A DNA stretch of 64,000 bases from Paramesorhizobium salinisoli (GTDB taxonomy: Bacteria; Pseudomonadota; Alphaproteobacteria; Rhizobiales; Rhizobiaceae). Shown one piece after another: positions 35,789 to 43,819 of the stretch. The position numbers were made by a program, and so were the translations under genes. Under the pieces are notes generated by a model. It was not told the origin of the DNA. It was given only the letters and a program-made list of their open reading frames with translations, and did no database searches. How positions within the stretch are numbered: position 1 is the first letter of the stretch; each line of letters begins with the position of its first letter. The stretch is taken from assembly GCF_003335045.1 (NCBI RefSeq), contig NZ_QOZG01000001.1, forward strand, positions 434,001-498,000. Reading direction: 5' to 3'.

Positions 35789-36690
35789 CACTCGATCTCC
35801 TTGTAGATCAGCCTGATATAGAGACGGCTCAGCACGATGGTCATGATCAGGAGAAGGATCGCCTGGGCGGAAGCCATGCCCATGTCGAAAACCCGGAAAC
35901 CCACGCGCTGGATATAGATCGAGACGAGATCCGTGGCCGCGCCCGGCCCGCCGCGCGTCATCACGAAGACCATGTCGAAGAGCTTGAGAATATCGGCCGA
36001 GCGCAGGATCAGCATCGCTGTGAGACCCGGCAGCAGATAGGGCAGTTGCACATAGCGCAGGAGCGCCGTCTTCGAGCTCGTCTCCAGCCGCGCCGCCTCC
36101 TCGATCTCGACCGGCACCATGGACAATCCGGCAAGGAAGATCAGCGCGCAGAACGGCGTCCATTGCCAGATATCCATGACCGCGATGGCGATGAACGCGC
36201 CGGTCGGCGAGCCGAGCCAATCCATGCCGCCGATGCCGATGGCGTTGAGAAATTGGTTCGCGACGCCGAAATCGCGGTTGAATATCAGCCGCCCGATCAA
36301 GCCGACGACGGCATAAGTCGTCGCCAGCGGCACGACGAGGGATATGCGGGCCAGCGCCCTGAGCATTCCGAGACCCGGCCGGTGCAGAAGCAGGGCGATG
36401 CAGATGCCGAAGAAAAGCTGGAAGGGCAGAACCGTCACGTAGAAGCGCGCCGTCAGCCCGAGCGACTGCCAGAACGTCTGGTCGGAAAGGACATTGATGT
36501 AGTTTTCAAATCCGATAAAGGGAAAGCCGTCACGCGGACGGGTGATATTATAGCGCCGGAACGACGTCACCAGCGCCGAGATCGTCGGATAGATGCCAAT
36601 GACGAGCAGCGCGAATACAGCGGGTGCCAGAAACCAGAACGGCGTCCAGCGTCCATAGCCCGGATTAAGCCTCGTCTCAGTGCGTTCCAC
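35788..36690 (-). CDS. Carbohydrate ABC transporter permease, MalF/UgpA type
   Basis: 300 residues. I place the start at GTG 36690, because AGGGAGGAG stands five to twelve bases upstream. The product then begins MERTETRLNPGYGRWTPFWF. An in-frame ATG at 36711 or TTG at 36732 would add residues from within the tandem repeat that precedes the gene. First helix around residues 18-40, EAA loop VEIEEAARLETSSKTALLRY. It forms the second half of the CUT1 importer. Confidence 0.9.
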   Translation of the reverse strand: MERTETRLNPGYGRWTPFWFLAPAVFALLVIGIYPTISALVTSFRRYNITRPRDGFPFIGFENYINVLSDQTFWQSLGLTARFYVTVLPFQLFFGICIALLLHRPGLGMLRALARISLVVPLATTYAVVGLIGRLIFNRDFGVANQFLNAIGIGGMDWLGSPTGAFIAIAVMDIWQWTPFCALIFLAGLSMVPVEIEEAARLETSSKTALLRYVQLPYLLPGLTAMLILRSADILKLFDMVFVMTRGGPGAATDLVSIYIQRVGFRVFDMGMASAQAILLLIMTIVLSRLYIRLIYKEIE

Positions 36691-36718
36691 CAACTCTCCT
36701 CCCTTCTGCATCAGGCGC

Positions 36719-36789
36719 GGCCGCTCATTCAAGATTGGTCTTCATTCCAGGTTGGCCCCTCATTCCAGGTTGGCCCCTCATTCCAGGTT
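36719..36789 (-). repeat. Tandem 18-bp repeat copying the end of the SIS gene
   Basis: Four head-to-tail units: 36772-36789 and 36754-36771 (identical), 36737-36753 (17 bases, diverged) and 36719-36736 (diverged). Read on the minus strand each contains AAC CTG GAA TGA or a variant, that is Asn-Leu-Glu-stop. The first unit is the real end of the SIS-domain gene. Confidence 0.9.
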
Positions 36790-37341
36790 GGTATGGTTGG
36801 CGCGCATCGCCTCGGGCGTGATTCCAAGCCTCTCCCGGAGCTTCAGGATCATCACCTCGAAGAGGATGTATTGCGCACCCTCGTAAAGCGAGCCCATCGG
36901 CAGGACCGACACGCCAGTCCCAACATCATCCGGCTCAAGATCGTCCGCCATCGTCTGGGCCGGAATGGTGAGCACGTGATCCGCACGTTTTGCCGCCTCG
37001 CCATTCGGCTGCGCGGTAATCACAAGCGTCTTTGCACCGGCTGCCTTCGCCTCCCCCATCAGCCCCAAAACGGTCGAGAAACTGCCGGGACCAGCGGAGA
37101 CGACCAGCAGATCCCCCTCGCCCACCGGCGGCGTTGTCATATCGCCGACGACGGCTGCCTTGAGGCCCAGATGATAGAGCCGCATGGCGAAGCCCTTCAC
37201 CTGCAATCCTTCACGGCCGACGCCGTAAAGCGCGATCCGCCCGGCATCGGCAATGACCGCAACGGCAGCATCGACCGTCTGCTCGTCGATACGCTCGAAA
37301 ACCGCGCCAAGCTCGGCAAGCGCCTGATCGTATAGCTTCAA
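36778..37341 (-). CDS. 6-phospho-3-hexuloisomerase-like SIS-domain protein
   Basis: 187 residues if started at TTG 37341, which has GGGAGGAGGAG directly upstream and gives MKLYDQALAELGAVFERIDE. The ATG at 37374 has no ribosome-binding site. A single SIS domain: GRIALYGVGREGLQVKGFAM, the sugar-phosphate loop LLVVSAGPGSFSTVLGLMGE, and a terminal MGSLYEGAQYILFEVMILKL as in PHI. In ribulose-monophosphate metabolism PHI converts 3-hexulose 6-phosphate to fructose 6-phosphate. No 3-hexulose-6-phosphate synthase is seen here, so a substrate from the polyol pathway is likely. Stop at 36778 lies in an 18-bp tandem repeat. Confidence 0.8.
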   Translation of the reverse strand: MKLYDQALAELGAVFERIDEQTVDAAVAVIADAGRIALYGVGREGLQVKGFAMRLYHLGLKAAVVGDMTTPPVGEGDLLVVSAGPGSFSTVLGLMGEAKAAGAKTLVITAQPNGEAAKRADHVLTIPAQTMADDLEPDDVGTGVSVLPMGSLYEGAQYILFEVMILKLRERLGITPEAMRANHTNLE

Positions 37342-37381
37342 GGTCTCCTCCTCCCCAGGACAAGTCTCGTCCATCAGACCG

Positions 37382-37407
37382 GGCGGGCAGGATATTCCCC
37401 GCCCGCC
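37382..37407 (-). promoter_or_regulatory. Intercistronic hairpin after the sugar-binding-protein gene
   Basis: Arms GGCGGGC (37382-37388) and GCCCGCC (37401-37407), 12-base loop, between the binding-protein stop (37434) and the SIS gene start. No U-run. Analogous to the hairpin after dppA. Confidence 0.5.
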
Positions 37408-37433
37408 GCATGTCAGTTTCGCAAATATCAGAG

Positions 37434-38786
37434 TTACTGCAGCAATTCCCGCTTGCCGTCGTAATAGCCTTCCTTGCCGAGGATATCCTCCATGCGGGTG
37501 CCGATTTCCTTGGCGCCGGCCTCTGTCGAGACCTCTCCGAGCATCATCTTGCTACCCCATTCGGCGACAACTTCCGAGATGGCCGGCCAGGCGGGGAAAC
37601 GCGGACGGAATTCAGGCACACCCTTCTGCCAGGAGGCGACCATCGGCTCGACGAACTTGTATTTCGCCTTGATCTCCGGCTGCTCGTAGATTGATGTGCG
37701 GCCGGAAACGCCGCCTGCCTCCACATAGGGACGCGCGATCTCTTCCGACGTCGCCCACTGGATGAAGAGCCATGACGCCTTTTTCAGATCGTCAGGCGCC
37801 TGTTCGGCCACGGCGAGCGAAAAACCGCCGAGCGCCGGCAGACGTCCCGCCGGACCGGCAGGCTCAGGCGCGACGGCAAGGCAATCGCCAAGCTTCGAGG
37901 TCGCCGGATCGGTCAACGTGCCGTAGAAGGCCGACCATTCGGTGATCATCGACACCTGCCCCTGCGCCAGTGCATTGACGGCCTCGGCATGGTCGAAGCT
38001 GACAATACCAGGAGGCATGAACTTCATCAGGTCCTGGCGGAACTGCAGCCCCTTCTGGCTCCCCTCGCTGAGGAGGTTCGACTTGAACTCCTTGTTCAGG
38101 AGCGAACCGCCGAAAGGCCAGAGCACACGCATGAAACTGTCGGCGGACTGCGTTTCGCCGCGCCGCGACTGCAGCGCGAACGCATAGCGGTTCTTGCTCG
38201 CATCCGTCAGCTTCGGCGCATAATCCGTCAGCAATTCGTCCCAGGTTGCAGGCGGCTTGTCGAAACCCGCTTCCTTGAGCTGGCAGGAATTATAGAACAG
38301 CAGCCCCGAATAATTGTCGAACGGAAGGCCATAGGTCTTGCCGCCCCACGAACCGAACGCCTCGAGCAGCAGCGGGAAAAAACCATCCAGCTTCAGATTG
38401 GGATCGGTGATCGATGGGTCCGAGGTGAATTCCTCGATCGACGTGATCCAGTTATTTTCTGCAAACTCCCCGATCCAGACGAGATCGACCAGTGCGATGG
38501 TCAGGTCACCGTTCGAGGTGAAGTTGAGCACCTGCTTTTCGCGGCTGTTCTCATAGGGAACGATCTCATAATTGACCTTGATCCCCGTCTTCTTCTCGAA
38601 TTCCGGCAGGAGTTTGATAATCGCCCGATAACCCGGGCGATCCAGGAAAATCACGTTGATTTCCTTGCCTTCGAAGGGCTTTCCGGCGGTCTCCAGCCAG
38701 TCCTGGGCCAAAGCCGTCGATGGCAGCGACGCGGCGCTGGCCATGAGCGCCAGCGCGCTCAACGATGCATATAGAAGTTTCCTCAC
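37434..38786 (-). CDS. Sugar ABC transporter substrate-binding protein (SBP family 1)
   Basis: 450 residues. The GTG at 38786 has GGAGG five bases upstream and starts a clean signal peptide, [20 protein letters not shown], cleaved after about residue 27 (ALA). The upstream ATG would add nine charged residues. The mature protein begins with [20 protein letters not shown] and has the SBP-1 pattern ([35 protein letters not shown]). It delivers the sugar or polyol to the CUT1 permeases downstream. It is the second gene of the operon and probably the most abundant protein made from it. Confidence 0.9.
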   Translation of the reverse strand: MRKLLYASLSALALMASAASLPSTALAQDWLETAGKPFEGKEINVIFLDRPGYRAIIKLLPEFEKKTGIKVNYEIVPYENSREKQVLNFTSNGDLTIALVDLVWIGEFAENNWITSIEEFTSDPSITDPNLKLDGFFPLLLEAFGSWGGKTYGLPFDNYSGLLFYNSCQLKEAGFDKPPATWDELLTDYAPKLTDASKNRYAFALQSRRGETQSADSFMRVLWPFGGSLLNKEFKSNLLSEGSQKGLQFRQDLMKFMPPGIVSFDHAEAVNALAQGQVSMITEWSAFYGTLTDPATSKLGDCLAVAPEPAGPAGRLPALGGFSLAVAEQAPDDLKKASWLFIQWATSEEIARPYVEAGGVSGRTSIYEQPEIKAKYKFVEPMVASWQKGVPEFRPRFPAWPAISEVVAEWGSKMMLGEVSTEAGAKEIGTRMEDILGKEGYYDGKRELLQ

Positions 38787-38787
38787 T

Positions 38788-39828
38788 TTATCCTCCCTGT
38801 TTTGGTAATCCATTCGGATAGATCAGGCTCTTTATGTAGCCCGGCGCGTTATCAGCGTGGTTGCGGAACGTGTCGGGTGCCTCGTCAAGGCCGACCTGAT
38901 GCGTCACGATTGACGCGACATCGACCTTTCCTCCAGCGACGAGTTCGATAGCGCGCGGATAGACCTCCCCCATCCGGCGTGCGAATTTGATCTTCAGCCC
39001 ACGGCGGCGGGCTTCGGCGGCGGGCAACGTGTAGACATCGCCGTCGGGGATGCCGACAAGCACGATGCGCCCGCCGATTTTGGCGGCAAGGACGGCATCA
39101 CGGAACCCGAGCGGCGAATTCGTCGCCTCGATGACCAGCGGCGCACCCTCGCGCCTAGTCCACTCGCGTATATCGTCTACCGATTCCCCGACCCGCGAGG
39201 CGCCGAGCCGGGCGGCCATGGTCCGCCGATGCTCAAGAGGATCGACCGCCAGAATCTCGCCCGCACCTGCCGCCTTCAGAACCTGCAGGATCAAAAGCCC
39301 GATCGGGCCGCATCCGATCAACGCCACTTGTTCCAGCAGTCGCGGCTTGGCCAGATCGACAGCATGAATGGCCACCCCAAGCGGTTCGAGCATCACAGCT
39401 TCCAGTGGCCCGAACTCATGAGGCAGCGGCACGATCTGCGATTTCGGCACCCAGATGCGCTCCGTCATCGCCCCGTCAAAGGGCGGCGCGCCGATGAATT
39501 TCACATTCGGGCAAAGGTTAGGATGCCCCCGCTCGCAGAACTCGCAATGGCCGCAGGCCTTGTTCGGATCGACGGCCACGAGCGAGCCGCGGGAAAGCCC
39601 GAGATCGTCCAGATCCTCGCAGAGATAGCCGCCGAATTCATGCCCTGGAACGAATGGCTCCTTCACGATCGCCGAGCCGATGCCCCCGTCCTTGAAATAA
39701 TGGAGATCGGAACCGCAGAGACCGACGGAAGCGACGTCGATGAGCACTTCGCCCGGGTTGCCCTCCCGCAGATTGAAGGGGGCGACATACGCGTCGTGGG
39801 CTGCACGAATGAAAAGGGCACGGCTCAT
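38788..39828 (-). CDS. Zinc-dependent medium-chain alcohol/polyol dehydrogenase
   Basis: 346 residues from the ATG at 39828. The catalytic zinc site shows as [14 protein letters not shown] and [14 protein letters not shown], and a structural zinc lobe as [18 protein letters not shown] (four cysteines). The NAD(P)-binding Rossmann motif is [15 protein letters not shown]. It resembles L-iditol/sorbitol 2-dehydrogenases (MDR family), which oxidise polyols to ketoses. It is the first gene of the ten-gene polyol operon and would supply the ketose for the kinases. Exact substrate unknown. Confidence 0.88.
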   Translation of the reverse strand: MSRALFIRAAHDAYVAPFNLREGNPGEVLIDVASVGLCGSDLHYFKDGGIGSAIVKEPFVPGHEFGGYLCEDLDDLGLSRGSLVAVDPNKACGHCEFCERGHPNLCPNVKFIGAPPFDGAMTERIWVPKSQIVPLPHEFGPLEAVMLEPLGVAIHAVDLAKPRLLEQVALIGCGPIGLLILQVLKAAGAGEILAVDPLEHRRTMAARLGASRVGESVDDIREWTRREGAPLVIEATNSPLGFRDAVLAAKIGGRIVLVGIPDGDVYTLPAAEARRRGLKIKFARRMGEVYPRAIELVAGGKVDVASIVTHQVGLDEAPDTFRNHADNAPGYIKSLIYPNGLPKQGG

Positions 39829-39871
39829 TGAGGCTTCCGGAAAATAGCATCTAAAAAAGGATTTCAGCGAC

Positions 39872-39900
39872 ACGATACAAATGTAAATTATCTTTTTCAA
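39872..39900 (-). promoter_or_regulatory. Candidate sigma-70 promoter of the polyol operon
   Basis: On the minus strand TTGAAA (39895-39900), a 17-base spacer and TATCGT (39872-39877), 44 bases before the dehydrogenase ATG. Two near-repeats TGTAAATTA and TGTAATTAA (39882-39910) overlap it and could be a SorC operator. Confidence 0.45.
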
Positions 39901-40106
39901 GTGTAATTAACGAGCAGGGCGACCAATGGGAATGGCCGTCTGACTTTGGCCGGGGCGGAACGAAAATGAAGGCAGGTCGGGCCGGACACGGGAAAAAATT
40001 AGCCTTGCCACTTCCAGTTTCAATAACCATGGCGGGATCCCGCCATCTCGCCAGGATTGCCGAATGGCAGCTGCCGCTCCATATTCCATTCTTTGGAGGT
40101 AGAACG

Positions 40107-40517
40107 ATGTCGATGAAATCCTTGGCTATGGCCGCAATAATCGGTTTCGCCAGCCTATCGCTTTCAGGCTGCGTCAGCGAAGGCGGCACCTATTATGAGG
40201 GGTACTCCCGTCCCGGCGGGTATTATGACCCCTACTATGGCGGCGGCGGTTATTATGGTGGTGGCGTCGTCTATGACCGTGATTATTACCGCGGCAGGCG
40301 TCATTATCGGGATCGTCGCGACCGTCGTCCTGATTACGCACGTCCGGGCCGCCCTGGTTATCAGCGGCCCGACCGCCCCCAACGTCCGGATCGCCCCACC
40401 TATGGAGGAGGTGACCGCCCGCAACGCCAGATCACCCGCCGCACTGACCGGCCGATCAAGTTCGTGGTTCCCACGCCGGATGGCGGCCGTCGCGTGATCA
40501 CTCCGGGTGCCGACTAA
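40107..40517 (+). CDS. Glycine/tyrosine-rich small lipoprotein
   Basis: 136 residues. The ATG at 40107 has GGAGG about eight bases upstream. The signal MKSLAMAAIIGFASLSLSGC ends in a lipobox LSGC. After the lipidated Cys comes a low-complexity Gly-Tyr segment (YYDPYYGGGGYYGGG), then an Arg/Asp/Pro-rich tail with repeated RPDRP units, and a short conserved end RPIKFVVPTPDGGRRVITPG. Such lipoproteins are frequent in rhizobia, function unknown. A terminator follows at 40526-40568. Confidence 0.85.
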   Translation: MSMKSLAMAAIIGFASLSLSGCVSEGGTYYEGYSRPGGYYDPYYGGGGYYGGGVVYDRDYYRGRRHYRDRRDRRPDYARPGRPGYQRPDRPQRPDRPTYGGGDRPQRQITRRTDRPIKFVVPTPDGGRRVITPGAD

Positions 40518-40525
40518 ACACATAT

Positions 40526-40568
40526 GCGCCTGCCTGAACCAACGCTTCGTGGCAGGCGCAAATTTTTT
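40526..40568 (+). terminator. Rho-independent terminator after the lipoprotein gene
   Basis: Nine-base-pair stem (GCGCCTGCC with GGCAGGCGC), 16-base loop, followed by AAATTTTTT. Confidence 0.8.
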
Positions 40569-41075
40569 ATCTCAGCCGGGAAATGCACCTGCCGCTCCAG
40601 TTTGGCGCGATGAAACCGATTGACGTCCGGCAAAATATTCGCAAGCCCCAACGGGAATTCAGGTATGACTTATACATAAGTCAGCACGACGCAGTATTAT
40701 ATTCAAAATAACAAGCAAAAACCGTCGATTGCACAACTATTCTGGACGATTACTTTAGGACTCCTCTGCAGTAATTAATTTCCGCCCCTCCTATTATTCG
40801 GACACCAAAGAGCATATATACGGATGCGTGCTTCATATGATGGCCGCAGAAAGAACTGCGGTGAAATTCCGGCCCGTCCACGACCACATGAATTCGACGC
40901 GTGGAAGGCCCAATAATCGCGTCGGCCCAAGCTTTTGCCGACCAGAACGTTTAAACGGTCAACACCGAATCATGCCCGTTTCGACCCTGTGCGCGTGCCA
41001 TAAGCTCGCCGCCGGGATTTACCCGAAGCATCACTGATTTCAGACAATATCTTTAAAGATAGGGAGATTTTCGCC
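40569..41075. other. AT-rich intergenic region with an orphan palindrome
   Basis: 507 bases without a supported gene. A 7-bp inverted repeat (TGACTTA and TAAGTCA, four-base spacer) lies at 40666-40683, far from any start. The final 30 bases carry GGGAGA, the ribosome-binding site of the next small gene. An ORF at 40828-41037 has no family wording and no ribosome-binding site. Confidence 0.4.
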
Positions 41076-41219
41076 ATGGCGAAAGGACAGCAGCGCAGCA
41101 ACCGCGAGACCAGAAAGCCGAAGAAGGAAAAGGTGGCTCCAAAGGCCGAAACGCCCTTCGGTGCCCAGGTCAAGCTGGCCAACAGCACAGTTGATGCCCG
41201 TCGCAAGCCAAAGGCTTGA
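41076..41219 (+). CDS. Small basic protein (47 aa), rhizobial conserved type
   Basis: 47 residues, beginning MAKGQQRSNRETRKPKKEKV and ending DARRKPKA. It is too short for the usual ORF threshold but has GGGAGA ten bases upstream. The sequence pattern (MAKGQ-RSNRE-KKPKKEK) is one I recognise from many Hyphomicrobiales annotated as hypothetical. Extremely Lys/Arg-rich and likely disordered; possibly nucleic-acid or ribosome associated. Function unknown. Adjacent to two other small charged proteins. Confidence 0.75.
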   Translation: MAKGQQRSNRETRKPKKEKVAPKAETPFGAQVKLANSTVDARRKPKA

Positions 41220-41257
41220 GGGTGGCAAGAATTGGATTCATTCAGAGGAGCTTTTCG

Positions 41258-41452
41258 ATGATCCGCTTCAAAAAAGACGATGCAGACCCGAAGCCGGTTG
41301 CGGCCAGGAAGAGTTCAAGTGCTGAGGTCGCCGCTGAGCACGAACAGGAATCCACGCACGAAGAAGCCACCGCCGTCAAACGCAAGGCTGCGGACAGCAA
41401 TGGAAAAGTGCGCCGCGCACGCCGGACCGTCGAGGACAACAGGCTGCTTTGA
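41258..41452 (+). CDS. Small charged hypothetical protein (64 aa)
   Basis: 64 residues. The ATG at 41258 has GAGGAG eight to thirteen bases upstream. It begins MIRFKKDDADPKPVAARKSS, has an acidic middle (EVAAEHEQESTHEEA) and ends with basic KVRRARRTVEDNRLL. No family recognised, likely disordered. It follows the 47-residue gene by 38 bases. Confidence 0.6.
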   Translation: MIRFKKDDADPKPVAARKSSSAEVAAEHEQESTHEEATAVKRKAADSNGKVRRARRTVEDNRLL

Positions 41453-41631
41453 TCGCATATTCCGGTGATCTGGTCAGGTCACCGGGCGAAGCCGACATCA
41501 CGAAGCGCGGGATTGTTCTCAGGACTTGCGGAAAAACGAACAGCGGTTTCGATAATTCAAAGCAGGAACCGCCGGTGCATCAGCCCAAACCGGGACCCGT
41601 TCCCGGAAAATACGATGCACCAAATCAATAA
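41449..41631 (+). CDS. Possible small protein (60 aa) overlapping the previous gene
   Basis: An ORF of 60 codons that would start at a TTG overlapping the preceding stop (TTGA). Its C-terminal half is Pro/Gly-rich (PPVHQPKPGPVPGKYDAPNQ). No ribosome-binding site is obvious. It may be translationally coupled or merely a chance frame. Confidence 0.3.
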   Translation: MIAYSGDLVRSPGEADITKRGIVLRTCGKTNSGFDNSKQEPPVHQPKPGPVPGKYDAPNQ

Positions 41632-41699
41632 ACTACGGCGTCCTCGTGTAGCGTCCAGAAGGACCCGCGGCGCTGTAGCAGCTAATCAAGGATCTTGTC

Positions 41700-41963
41700 A
41701 TGGCGCTTACATTTCCAAACCGAAGCCGGAGTTATGATGACGCGCATCAGCGCGTTCGTTTCATCGGCCATGACGGCATGTTCGAGGTTCCGTTTTTCAT
41801 CGAAGTCGATGCCTTTTCCAAGCCATCCTCCTCACCCTCTGCCGAAGCGGATTATCTGGCCGCTTTCGATGCCGCGGTAAGTTCAATTCACAATGTCGCG
41901 CGGGAAGCCTATTCCAACACCCGCAAGAACATGTACGTGCTGACATCGGGCGATTTTCGATAA
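41700..41963 (+). CDS. DUF1488 family protein
   Basis: 87 residues, ATG 41700 with AAGGA about eight bases upstream. The sequence contains VRFIGHDGMFEVPFFIEVDA followed by SPSAEADYLAAFDA and a helix with NVAREAYSNTR, which matches the DUF1488 pattern. Function unknown. It stands alone between small-protein genes and the aldo/keto reductase gene. Confidence 0.8.
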   Translation: MALTFPNRSRSYDDAHQRVRFIGHDGMFEVPFFIEVDAFSKPSSSPSAEADYLAAFDAAVSSIHNVAREAYSNTRKNMYVLTSGDFR

Positions 41964-42099
41964 GGGAAGCCGGTCATCAGCCGGTATCACTTCATTATGA
42001 TTTGAATTCGGCAGCGCTACGGGAACACTGTCCTGTTTTGGCGGATTTGGCTTTTTTGCAAAACCAAGTCCCCCAACGCCCAAGGAAAGGTATCCGAGC

Positions 42100-42975
42100 A
42101 TGTCAAAACCCACGGCAGCCAAATCCGGAACATTCGAAATCGGCGGAGACATCCAGGTCAACCGTCTCGGCTTCGGCGCCATGCGCATTACCGGCCCAGG
42201 CATCTGGGGTGAACCGAAGGACCGGGCGGAGGCGATCCGCACGCTGAAGCGCCTTCCCGATCTCGATGTGAACTTTATCGATACCGCCGATTCCTACGGA
42301 CCTGATATTTCCGAGGAACTGATCCGTGAAGCCCTTCATCCCTATGGCGACATTCTCGTCGCGACGAAAGGCGGGCTGACACGCACCGGACCGGATCGCT
42401 GGTCGCCTGTCGGACGCCCGGAATATCTCATCCAGCAGGCCCACAAAAGCCTTCGCAGCCTCGGCCTCGAGCAGATCGGCCTGTGGCAACTTCACCGCAT
42501 CGACTCGAAGACGCCGCGCGACGAGCAGTTCGATGCCGTCAAATCGCTTCTCGACGACGGCATCATCCGCCATGCCGGCTTGAGCGAAGTCTCCGTCGCC
42601 GACATCGAGGCCGCGTCCAAAGTCTTCAAGGTGGCGACGGTGCAAAACCGTTATAATCTCGTCGACCGGACGAGCGAGGACGTGCTGGATTATTGCGAGA
42701 AGCACAATATCGGCTTCATCCCCTGGTATCCGCTCGCGGCGGGCGATCTCGCCAAGCCGAATTCGCTGCTGGATAAGATCGCCAAAAAACATGGCGTGGG
42801 GCCGAGCCAGGTCGCGCTCGCCTGGGTGCTGAAGCGCAGCCCGGTCATGCTGCCCATCCCGGGCACATCGAAGATTGCCCATCTCGAGGAAAATGTCGCC
42901 GCCGCGGGCATTACGCTTTCGGACGAGGATTTCGCGGCGCTCGATCGCGAAGGCAAGGCACAGTTCAAGGGCTGA
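42100..42975 (+). CDS. Aldo/keto reductase (pyridoxal/aldehyde reductase type)
   Basis: 291 residues. The AKR motifs are present: [20 protein letters not shown] (Asp and Tyr of the tetrad), [15 protein letters not shown] (Lys), and [20 protein letters not shown] (His). The cofactor region near the C-terminus reads [21 protein letters not shown] soluble NADPH-dependent reductase; the closest subfamily by wording is the YdbC/pyridoxal reductase-like AKRs. Substrate unknown. Single gene with its own ribosome-binding site. Confidence 0.9.
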   Translation: MSKPTAAKSGTFEIGGDIQVNRLGFGAMRITGPGIWGEPKDRAEAIRTLKRLPDLDVNFIDTADSYGPDISEELIREALHPYGDILVATKGGLTRTGPDRWSPVGRPEYLIQQAHKSLRSLGLEQIGLWQLHRIDSKTPRDEQFDAVKSLLDDGIIRHAGLSEVSVADIEAASKVFKVATVQNRYNLVDRTSEDVLDYCEKHNIGFIPWYPLAAGDLAKPNSLLDKIAKKHGVGPSQVALAWVLKRSPVMLPIPGTSKIAHLEENVAAAGITLSDEDFAALDREGKAQFKG

Positions 42976-43340
42976 ACGGAATTCCCGGAAAACGCCGTCC
43001 GTCCGGACAAGCCACGATCCCAAAAGGTCACGCGAAATTCTGGCGGGCGGCGCAATCAAGTCGACGAAGACAGAGAAAGGTGAGATACTGACCTCAGTTG
43101 CGCCTTAAGCGGTGGATTGCCGTGAGGAGCTTCGCCAGATCGGGATGCAGGCTTGATAAGAAGTTCTGTTGAAAGCATGTTCACCGGACTGGCAAAGGAA
43201 TGACCGCGTTCACGGAAAGTTCATGCCCGGGAGGTCGATTCAACGTCATGAAGACATAATCCGGGCCTAGCTTTTTCTTTCGGTCCAGCCTGAAGCCGCT
43301 TCCGGCTCAATGGGCAACCGATCGTTCAGGAGTTGGAAAC
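42976..43340. other. Intergenic region without recognised gene
   Basis: 365 bases after the aldo/keto reductase gene. I see no strong terminator, repeat or ORF. The last 25 bases hold CAGGAG, the ribosome-binding site of the next small gene. Confidence 0.4.
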
Positions 43341-43643
43341 ATGAATGACGCTACATTCTCCGAACTGAATGCAAAGCTCGACGAACTAGCGAAAAAGCTG
43401 AGGAACCCGTTTGCCGGCTTGCAGACGAGTGTTACGCTCACCTCTGAGCAGACTGCCAAATTCGCCGAACTTGACGAAAAGGCCAAACTGCTTCAGGCGA
43501 AGCTCCGCGCAAAGCTCAACGATGCGCACGGCGTCGATTGGGAACTGCTGAAGCTCGAATTGCAGAACGACCTCATGCTCCTCACCAACAGTTTCGGGCA
43601 TTGGGCGGAGCATCTGGACAAGCGCTTCAACAATTCCCATTGA
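43341..43643 (+). CDS. Hypothetical helical protein (100 aa)
   Basis: 100 residues, ATG 43341 with CAGGAG about ten bases upstream. Predicted wholly helical and amphipathic (FSELNAKLDELAKKLRNPF, then AELDEKAKLLQAKLRAKLND, ending SFGHWAEHLDKRFNNSH). No family recognised. Soluble and without signal peptide. Surrounded by intergenic DNA on both sides. Confidence 0.6.
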   Translation: MNDATFSELNAKLDELAKKLRNPFAGLQTSVTLTSEQTAKFAELDEKAKLLQAKLRAKLNDAHGVDWELLKLELQNDLMLLTNSFGHWAEHLDKRFNNSH

Positions 43644-43819
43644 TCGCCTCCGCACCGCCCGGTGCAATGGGGTGAGCTATCTCAGGAAATAACCCTCTCC
43701 CGCCTTCCCTGGCGTCCTGCGCTCGGCTATTCCTAACGAGATGGGACCAGATGAGAATCCTGTTCAATCTGGCCCCATCCCGCTTTAGCTGATCAATTCA
43801 AAACCGCAGGTGCAGCACC

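Noticed and set aside
40195-40523. Overlapping ORFs inside the Gly/Tyr-rich lipoprotein gene on both strands
   Set aside because: Products of repetitive sequence; the lipobox frame has the ribosome-binding site and signal peptide.
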